A DNA stretch of 64,000 nt from positions 81,457 to 145,456 of the forward strand of contig NZ_LQOL01000056.1 in the NCBI RefSeq assembly GCF_002101555.1, in the 5' to 3' direction. The notes beneath the pieces were generated by a model. That model was not told where the DNA came from. It saw only the letters and a program-made list of their open reading frames with translations, and made no database searches. The stretch comes from Mycolicibacterium canariasense (GTDB lineage Bacteria > Actinomycetota > Actinomycetes > Mycobacteriales > Mycobacteriaceae). How positions within the stretch are numbered: the first letter of the stretch is position 1; each line of letters opens with the position of its first letter. Positions 58,828-64,000 of the stretch are shown piece by piece. The translations under genes and the position numbers were made by a program.

Positions 58828-60262
58828 ACGTCGCCTCTCGGCAGGAATTCTCGACCTCTCCGTCGTGGGCGACGGGTGTCGGCCCGTCCACCGCGACGAA
58901 GCTGAATTCGGGCACCCGTAGTTCGTGATACAGCGGGCAGCGCACCAGGCGGCCCAGCGCGAGCGATACCAGGATTCGGGTGCGACTGAACCGACGCCCG
59001 GTCTCCAGGATGCGGACGTCGATCAGCCCGTCATCCATCCGGCTGCGCCGTGACGGGGCGAAGCCCGACGGCGCGTACACCGCGTTCCCGAGGAAGAACA
59101 ACGACGTCTGCACGGTCTTGTTGTCGTAGGTGATCCGGACCGCGGCATCGCTGCGTAGCGTGCGCCACAACGCGTATGCCCCGGCCAGCGGTTTGCCGAT
59201 GCGGTGTTCGAGCTTCTCCCGGATCCGCACGAACGCCGGGTAGGCGCCGATGCTGGCGGTGTTGACGATGGTGTCGTCCTCGTTGAAGCGGATCACGTCC
59301 ACATGGGCGCCGTGTCCGGCGCGGATGGCCGCCACCGTGGCGGCCACGGTGTCGCAGCCGATGTCCTTGGCGAAGTGGTTGAACGTTCCGCCCGGGAACA
59401 CCGCCAGCGGCACGCCGGCGTCGACGGCGATCCCGGCGGCGCACGACACCGTCCCGTCCCCGCCACCGACGGCCAGCACCTCGGCGCGGGCGGCGGCGCC
59501 GCGCAGCACCTCGGCGATATCGTCGTGTTCGCCCACCTCGACGATCTCGGTGCGGGGTAGTGCCCTGTGCACTTCGTCGACGACGCGGGCCCCGGTGCCG
59601 CTGCCCGAGGCGGGGTTGATGACCAGCACCACTCCTTCGCCGTCGGGGCGTGGCGGGGTGTCCAGTCGCAGCAGTTCCGACGTCGGGGGCGGGGCCTCGA
59701 CGATGGGCGGAACGATGCGGGCCCCGAGCACCGCGACGGCGGCGCCGATGCCGAATCCGGCGAAGACGTCACCGGGGTAGTGGGCGCCGGTGGCGACCCT
59801 GGACAGGCCGACCAGCCCGGCCAGCAGGGCCAGACCCAGCCCCACGGGTGGGCTTTCCAGGCCGACCCCCACCGCGAAGGCCGCCGCGCTGGCCGAATGC
59901 CCGGATGGCAGCGAATTCGATGTCGGGGCGCGCCGGGATCTGCGGATCAGGGGAACCGGGGTGCGGTCCGGCCGGGGTCGGCGCCACAGCCGTTTGGCGC
60001 CCTGGTTGGTCACCAGGCTGGTGATGGCGAGCGTCACCAGGCCGCGCGCGGCGCCGCGTCGCATCGACGAGGTGCCCGCGGCCGACAGGGCCACGCCGAT
60101 GGCGATCCACATCTTGGAATGGTCGGCCGCCGAGGTCAGTCGCGGCATGAGGGAGTCGAGCAGCGGGCTGGGTGATTCGGCGACCGCCTCGAAGATCTCA
60201 CGGTCGAGGGTGCCCAGGCCCCGACCGATCTGCTGGAGTCCGCGTGCCCGTCGTCCGATCAT
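58781..60262 (-). CDS. Bifunctional PAP2 phosphatase/diacylglycerol kinase family protein
   Basis: Fusion protein of 493 aa. The N-terminal PAP2 domain (about residues 30-190) has KRLWRRPRPDR, SLPSGHSASAAAFA and SRVATGAHYPGDVFAG. The C-terminal diacylglycerol-kinase-like domain (about 210-490) has VLVINPASGSGTGA, the nucleotide loop VGGGDGTVSCAAG, FPGGTFNHFAKD and SGFAPSRRSRMDDGLIDV. It may interconvert diacylglycerol and phosphatidic acid or process related lipid phosphates at the membrane. The ATG at 60262 starts the first helix region. The neighbouring convergent PAP2 gene gives two such phosphatases back to back. Confidence 0.9.
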   Translation of the reverse strand: MIGRRARGLQQIGRGLGTLDREIFEAVAESPSPLLDSLMPRLTSAADHSKMWIAIGVALSAAGTSSMRRGAARGLVTLAITSLVTNQGAKRLWRRPRPDRTPVPLIRRSRRAPTSNSLPSGHSASAAAFAVGVGLESPPVGLGLALLAGLVGLSRVATGAHYPGDVFAGFGIGAAVAVLGARIVPPIVEAPPPTSELLRLDTPPRPDGEGVVLVINPASGSGTGARVVDEVHRALPRTEIVEVGEHDDIAEVLRGAAARAEVLAVGGGDGTVSCAAGIAVDAGVPLAVFPGGTFNHFAKDIGCDTVAATVAAIRAGHGAHVDVIRFNEDDTIVNTASIGAYPAFVRIREKLEHRIGKPLAGAYALWRTLRSDAAVRITYDNKTVQTSLFFLGNAVYAPSGFAPSRRSRMDDGLIDVRILETGRRFSRTRILVSLALGRLVRCPLYHELRVPEFSFVAVDGPTPVAHDGEVENSCREATFKVRYRALPVFRPLA

Positions 60263-60366
60263 GTGTCCAACCTACTGAGGGCACCGCCGGCGGCCGGAAG
60301 CTCGCCGTGGTCTCGTGTCCAAACCTTGACTTGACCCCGCCCGGCCCCGCTGCCGACGATGGTGTG

Positions 60367-61029
60367 ATGCGCCGACTGGTCCCGTTGCTGTGCGCGGTGA
60401 TCCTCCTGTGCGGTGCTGCGGTGGGCTCACCGGTGGCCCGCGCGGTGGAGACACCGTGGTTCGCCTCCGCCGTCGGTGCCGCCACCCAAGTGATTTCCGT
60501 TGTGGGCGTGGGTGGTTCGGCGGCGAAGATGGATGTCTGGCAGCGCACCGCCGCGGGCTGGGAACCCATCGGTGTGGGTATTCCGGCGCATATCGGGGCC
60601 AACGGCATGGCACCCCAGACTCATGACGGTGAAATGAAAACGCCGATGGGCATATTCACCCTCGACTTCGCGTTCGGCACCAAACCCAATCCCGGGACGG
60701 GGCTGCAGTACGTCCAGGTCGGGCCCGACCACTGGTGGGACGGCGATATGAAGAGCCCCACCTACAACACGATGCAGGTGTGCAAGAAGGCCCAGTGCCC
60801 GTTCGACACCGACCCGAGCAGCGGCACCGAGAATCTGCAGATTCCGCAGTACGCGCATGCCGTGGTCATGGGTGTCAACAAGGCCAGGGTGCCGGGCAAC
60901 GGGGGCGCGTTCTTCCTGCACACCACCGATGGCGGCGCGACGGCGGGCTGCGTCGCCATCGACGATGCCACCCTGGTCAAGATCATGCAGTGGCTGCGCC
61001 CAGGTGCCCTGATCGCGGTCGCGAAATGA
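60367..61029 (+). CDS. Secreted L,D-transpeptidase-fold (YkuD-like) protein
   Basis: Exported protein of 220 aa. Signal peptide about residues 1-27 (LVPLLCAVILLCGAAVGSPVARA). The mature part is a YkuD-like domain: an early ISVVGVGGSAAKMDVWQ strand pair, GEMKTPMGIFTL (about 88-99) and the catalytic histidine and cysteine in FFLHTTDGGATAGCVAIDD (about 184-202). Such enzymes form 3-3 cross-links in mycobacterial peptidoglycan or modify proteins. Two extra cysteines (VCKKAQCPF) could form a disulphide. The ATG at 60367 is used; in-frame GTG codons lie just upstream. Its stop directly abuts the stop of the convergent SnoaL-like gene. Confidence 0.85.
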   Translation: MRRLVPLLCAVILLCGAAVGSPVARAVETPWFASAVGAATQVISVVGVGGSAAKMDVWQRTAAGWEPIGVGIPAHIGANGMAPQTHDGEMKTPMGIFTLDFAFGTKPNPGTGLQYVQVGPDHWWDGDMKSPTYNTMQVCKKAQCPFDTDPSSGTENLQIPQYAHAVVMGVNKARVPGNGGAFFLHTTDGGATAGCVAIDDATLVKIMQWLRPGALIAVAK

Positions 61030-61512
61030 TCAGATGTTCAGTGCGCGACCGGGTTTCAGATTGAAGTTCAGGTTCTCCAACGACATGGTGGCGTCATAGG
61101 TGCGGTCATAGGACGTCGCGCTGATCCGCCAGCCGTCCGGCGTGCGGCGGTAGCGGTCGTGGTAGAACGCGGCGCCGATCAGCATGAAGTTGAAGTCGGG
61201 CGCGATGACGCGGTCCTGTAGGTACCAGGTGGCCGAGGCTTCGTCGGGGCCGTCGATGGTGATCTCCGGATGGTCCACTCGATGCTCGGTGATGATGGAC
61301 GGACCCAGCGATGTGCGCATGAAATCCACCAGCGCGTCGCGGTCGGTGAAGTGCAGTTCGTTGCCCAATGACGGGCCGTAGTCGCCCTTGACGTCTTCGA
61401 CCAGGGTGTCGGCGAAGTCGTCCCAGTGTTTGGTGTCCAGCGCCCGCAGGTAGCGGTACTTGACCTCTTTGATGGCCTCGATGTCGCGTGCGTTATCACT
61501 CACAGGCGACAT
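61030..61512 (-). CDS. SnoaL-like (NTF2-fold) protein
   Basis: NTF2-superfamily protein of 160 aa. The pattern IEAIKEVKYRYLRALDTKHWDDFADTL near the N-terminus, TEHRVDHPEITIDGPDEASA with ATWYLQDRVI in the middle and TPDGWRISATSYDRTY near the end is typical of SnoaL_4 proteins. These include steroid isomerase-like and dioxygenase small-subunit-like members. The ATG at 61512 is used; GTG at 61500 could also start. It is monocistronic and diverges from the Hsp70-like gene across 212 bases in which I recognise no other gene. Confidence 0.85.
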   Translation of the reverse strand: MSPVSDNARDIEAIKEVKYRYLRALDTKHWDDFADTLVEDVKGDYGPSLGNELHFTDRDALVDFMRTSLGPSIITEHRVDHPEITIDGPDEASATWYLQDRVIAPDFNFMLIGAAFYHDRYRRTPDGWRISATSYDRTYDATMSLENLNFNLKPGRALNI

Positions 61513-61724
61513 TGCAGCATAAATGTCTCCTCACGCAGGCCGATCCAGAGCAGTTGGGTCGGGCCGCCTGCTGACGGCAACGTCAAAAATGACGTGCCGC
61601 CGGGGCGGCGTGCTGCAAAGCGGACACACAACGGATCCAAAAGTTCAGCGGCGGAACGCAGTTCGAATCGGTGCGGTGTGTCCGTTCGTGTCGGCGGTCC
61701 GATGGCGGCTAAGGTGTGCTCAAT

Positions 61725-63596
61725 ATGAGCGACCCGTTGGGGTTGTCGATCGGGACGACCAACCTGGTCGCGACGAGTGTCGGCGGCCAGTCTGTCACGC
61801 GGCGCGCTGTGCTGACGCTACCCACGCACGGTGCGCCGGTCGTCGGCGTGCCCCCCGGAGACGGTCTGGTGTTGGCCGGATTCGTGGACCGGGTGGGTGA
61901 TCCGGTGCCACTGGTGGCGACGGACGGATCGTCGTACGCCGCCGAGGACCTCCTGGTCGAGGCGCTGGAAGCGATGGTCGGCGTGGCCGGCACGGGACCG
62001 GCTCCGCAGGCCGCCATCGCCGTCCCGGCGCACTGGACGGCCGCGACGGTGCGGACCTTGCGCGCGGCCATCCGTACCAACCCGGTGCTCGCGCCGAACG
62101 GAACTCCGCCCCGGTTGATGTCCGACGCCGTGGCCGCGTTGACCTCGCTGCGCACCAATCCCGGCCTGAACGGTGGCGGCCCGGTGGCGCTGCTCGATTT
62201 CGGTGGTGGGGGTACGAGCATCACGCTCGCCGATGCCGGGGCCGCCTTCGACCCGTTGGACGAGACGCTGCGGGTGGCCGAGTTCTCCGGTGACCTGATT
62301 GATCAGGCAGTGCTGACCAAGGTGCTCGGCGGCTCCGCCGGCACCGATGCCGATGCCACCGCCGCGGTGGGTCTGCTCGGCGCGCTGCGTGAGGAATGCC
62401 GGCAGGCCAAGGAGCGGTTGTCGTCGGTCACCGCCACCGAAGTGCCCCTGGCGCTACCGGGCCGGCCGCCGGTGGTCCGCCTCACCAGAGCGGAATTGGA
62501 GGAACTGCTCGACGAGCCGTTCGCCGAGGTTCTGACCGCTTTGGATAGCCTGCTGCAGCGCAACAGGATCACCTTCGCGGATCTGTCCGCGGTGGCTGTC
62601 GTCGGCGGTGGTGCGAGTATTCCGCTGATCACCCAACGGCTTTCCGCGCACACTCGGCTCCCGGTGGTGAGCACCGCCCAGCCTGCGCTCGATGCGGCCA
62701 CCGGCGCAGCACTTTTCGCGGCGTACGGAGCCGAATCCGACCTGCGTACCGGGCTGGCGCCGATAGCCCCGGACGCGCCGACCGGCCTGGCGCCCGCCGC
62801 GGCCGACGCACCGACGGGTCTTGCGCCCAGCGCCGCCGACACCCAACAGGGGCCCACCGCGGAGGGCGCGGTCGGTGCGCTGGCCTGGTCACAGGACGAC
62901 GCCGCCGGTGCCGACCCGGTCCCGTACGCCGGGCCGGAGATTCCGTACGCCGCGGACAACCCGTACAACCTGGACAATCCGTACAGTCTGGACACCGCCA
63001 CACGTGCTGTGGCGCAACATGTTCCGCGTACCTATGACGAACCGCCGCGAGCCTGGCAGCGACTGCCCATCTTGGTCTTCGCCGGTGCGGGTGTGCTGAC
63101 CCTGGTCGCGCTCGGCGGGGTCGCGGTCGCGCTGACCGGCAACTCGGAGCGCCCCAGCCCGGCACCGTCGACCGCGCCGGCCACCCATGCGATCACCCCG
63201 CCGCCGGCCGAAACGCCGCCCGCCGCGATCGCGCCGTCGCCGGTGCAGGCCCCGCCGCCGGTGGTCACCGTCACCACCGAACTGCCGCCCCCGCCGCCGA
63301 CGCAAGCACCCGAACCGGTGGTCACCGCGACGCACACCGTCACCGTCACGACCACCACCCAGCCGACCACGACGACGACCACAACGACGACCACGACCAC
63401 CACCACGACGCCGAGTACCACCACAACCACCCCGCCGACCACCACCACGACCGAGACCACCACGCCGGCGATGACCACGACCTACATCAAGGTGCCGTTG
63501 ATCCCGGTGCCCATCCCGATCCAGGTGCCCAACCGCGGCGAACCGACTTATCCCACCCCGGCGCCCTACCCGGGCGCCCCCGGCTTCCCGCAATGA
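61725..63596 (+). CDS. Membrane-anchored Hsp70-like protein with Pro/Thr-rich exterior
   Basis: Protein of 623 aa. The N-terminal half (about residues 1-350) has the actin/Hsp70 ATPase layout: phosphate-1 LGLSIGTTNLVA, phosphate-2 ALLDFGGGGTSITL and adenosine motif AVVGGGASIPLITQRL. The peptide-binding domain of DnaK is missing. A variable linker with DAPTGLAP repeats (about 345-375) leads to one membrane helix (about 447-470, LVFAGAGVLTLVALGGVAVAL). The outside part is Pro/Thr-rich, with a long Thr run (about 540-585). The ATG at 61725 is used; GTG at 61716 lies three codons upstream. It may couple cytosolic nucleotide state to the cell wall. Confidence 0.82.
   Translation: MSDPLGLSIGTTNLVATSVGGQSVTRRAVLTLPTHGAPVVGVPPGDGLVLAGFVDRVGDPVPLVATDGSSYAAEDLLVEALEAMVGVAGTGPAPQAAIAVPAHWTAATVRTLRAAIRTNPVLAPNGTPPRLMSDAVAALTSLRTNPGLNGGGPVALLDFGGGGTSITLADAGAAFDPLDETLRVAEFSGDLIDQAVLTKVLGGSAGTDADATAAVGLLGALREECRQAKERLSSVTATEVPLALPGRPPVVRLTRAELEELLDEPFAEVLTALDSLLQRNRITFADLSAVAVVGGGASIPLITQRLSAHTRLPVVSTAQPALDAATGAALFAAYGAESDLRTGLAPIAPDAPTGLAPAAADAPTGLAPSAADTQQGPTAEGAVGALAWSQDDAAGADPVPYAGPEIPYAADNPYNLDNPYSLDTATRAVAQHVPRTYDEPPRAWQRLPILVFAGAGVLTLVALGGVAVALTGNSERPSPAPSTAPATHAITPPPAETPPAAIAPSPVQAPPPVVTVTTELPPPPPTQAPEPVVTATHTVTVTTTTQPTTTTTTTTTTTTTTTPSTTTTTPPTTTTTETTTPAMTTTYIKVPLIPVPIPIQVPNRGEPTYPTPAPYPGAPGFPQ
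63346..63480 (+). repeat. ACC/ACG low-complexity threonine tract
   Basis: Run of alternating ACC, ACG and ACA codons inside the Hsp70-like gene, encoding almost pure threonine with a few prolines. It is likely prone to length change and, at protein level, to be an extended, possibly O-mannosylated stalk. Confidence 0.8.
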
Positions 63597-63672
63597 CCCG
63601 GTAACGAGGACGGCAGCAACCTCACAGCCAGGGTCCAGCCAGTCTGAGGTTGGCCACAGCACGATCTGGGGC

Positions 63673-64000
63673 ATGAACACACAACCGCCATCGCGCTCTC
63701 GGCGCGCGATTCTGGGCGTCGTCGGTGCCGGCGCGCTGATCACCCTCGGTGCACTCAGTGCCGCGCACAGTGCCGGAGGTTCGGCAAGCATGTTGGCGGG
63801 ATCGGGTGACGCCCCCGCCAACACCACCTACTCCTCGCCCGTCGTGGAGCCCGCCAACATGGGAGCGACCGCGACGTGGACAACCCCCGCGACGGTGGAA
63901 CCCACCACCATGGCCGTGCCGAAGCCTTCCGCGTCAGAGATCGGTAACCAGGACTCGGTTTTAATTCTCCGCATTTTTGCTGGTTCGATCACCGGACCGG
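63673..64000 (+). CDS. Partial secreted protein cut by the window edge
   Basis: Open frame from the ATG at 63673 to the last base without a stop (109 codons). Signal peptide or anchor about residues 10-34 (AILGVVGAGALITLGALSA), then an Ala/Thr/Pro-rich part with TYSSPVVEP and MAVPKPSASE, as in short exported mycobacterial proteins such as that at 21099-21410. The last 60 or so bases are less GC-rich, and the peptide there (about residue 90 on) changes character, so the true end may lie in rearranged or unusual sequence. A CAACCTCA...TGAGGTTG inverted repeat (63617-63652) lies upstream and may end the Hsp70-like transcript. Confidence 0.6.
   Translation, partial: MNTQPPSRSRRAILGVVGAGALITLGALSAAHSAGGSASMLAGSGDAPANTTYSSPVVEPANMGATATWTTPATVEPTTMAVPKPSASEIGNQDSVLILRIFAGSITGP

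Noticed and set aside
63930..64000. tRNA-like T-arm (GGTTCGATC) near the right edge
   Set aside because: The flanking bases do not form a proper five-pair T stem, and no D-arm or anticodon arm could be fitted.

Overview
The window is GC-rich, gene-dense actinobacterial DNA and is clearly mycobacterial. It carries a complete ESX-3 type VII secretion locus with PE and PPE genes, a DevR/DevS (DosR/DosS) pair beside an Acg-type nitroreductase, F420-type oxidoreductases, several FadD/FadE-type lipid genes and many TetR regulators. The order LigD-like polymerase, fadD2, fadE6, alpha/beta hydrolase, TetR, glyoxalase-fold protein, MpaB-like oxygenase, ESX-3, tam matches, from memory, the Rv0269c-Rv0294 stretch of Mycobacterium tuberculosis. 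The PE_PGRS and VapBC genes that separate Rv0276 from eccA3 there are absent. With the MatC, NCS1 and Rieske accessory genes, this points to an environmental, probably rapidly growing Mycobacterium (Mycolicibacterium). I saw no convincing tRNA, rRNA, insertion sequence, phage gene or CRISPR array.

Layout. 1-16 kb is an accessory zone: an ECF sigma/SDR/cupin operon, a large LuxR-type ATPase regulator, a LacI regulator facing a TIM-barrel isomerase-like gene with paired operators, a DedA/TVP38 membrane protein, a TetR/Rieske oxygenase divergon, two F420/flavin-type oxidoreductases, a TetR-TenA-TenA operon, a secreted esterase and a LysR regulator. 16-22 kb holds the dormancy-type cluster acg-devR-devS plus TetR regulators, a STAS protein and a 20-codon ORF ending at a strong intrinsic terminator. 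22-33 kb is the conserved DNA-repair and lipid block.

33-48 kb is ESX-3: two tandem IdeR-like iron boxes, then eccA3-eccB3-eccC3-PE5-PPE4-esxG-esxH-espG3-eccD3-mycP3-eccE3. Start and stop codons overlap at most junctions, so the locus looks translationally coupled. EccA3, EspG3 and the EccB/C/D/E membrane complex would export the PE5/PPE4 and EsxG/EsxH pairs for siderophore-linked iron acquisition, and MycP3 is the associated protease. espG3 carries an in-frame 30-bp tandem repeat, and EsxH lacks two zinc-ligand histidines known from the tubercle bacillus protein.

48-64 kb: tam, then a regulated module (Nudix, GntR/FadR regulator, MatC-type dicarboxylate carrier, class III CoA-transferase, fused AccD3-like carboxyltransferase, ABM-domain protein). 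Its two promoters carry the same operator in opposite orientation. I read it as a possible malonate-type dicarboxylate utilisation pathway without MatA or MatB. After it come an NCS1 permease with a zinc-ribbon-like tail, two PAP2 genes (one fused to a diacylglycerol kinase), an L,D-transpeptidase-fold protein, a SnoaL-like protein, a membrane-anchored Hsp70-like protein and a secreted protein cut by the window edge. No gap between genes exceeds 300 bases.
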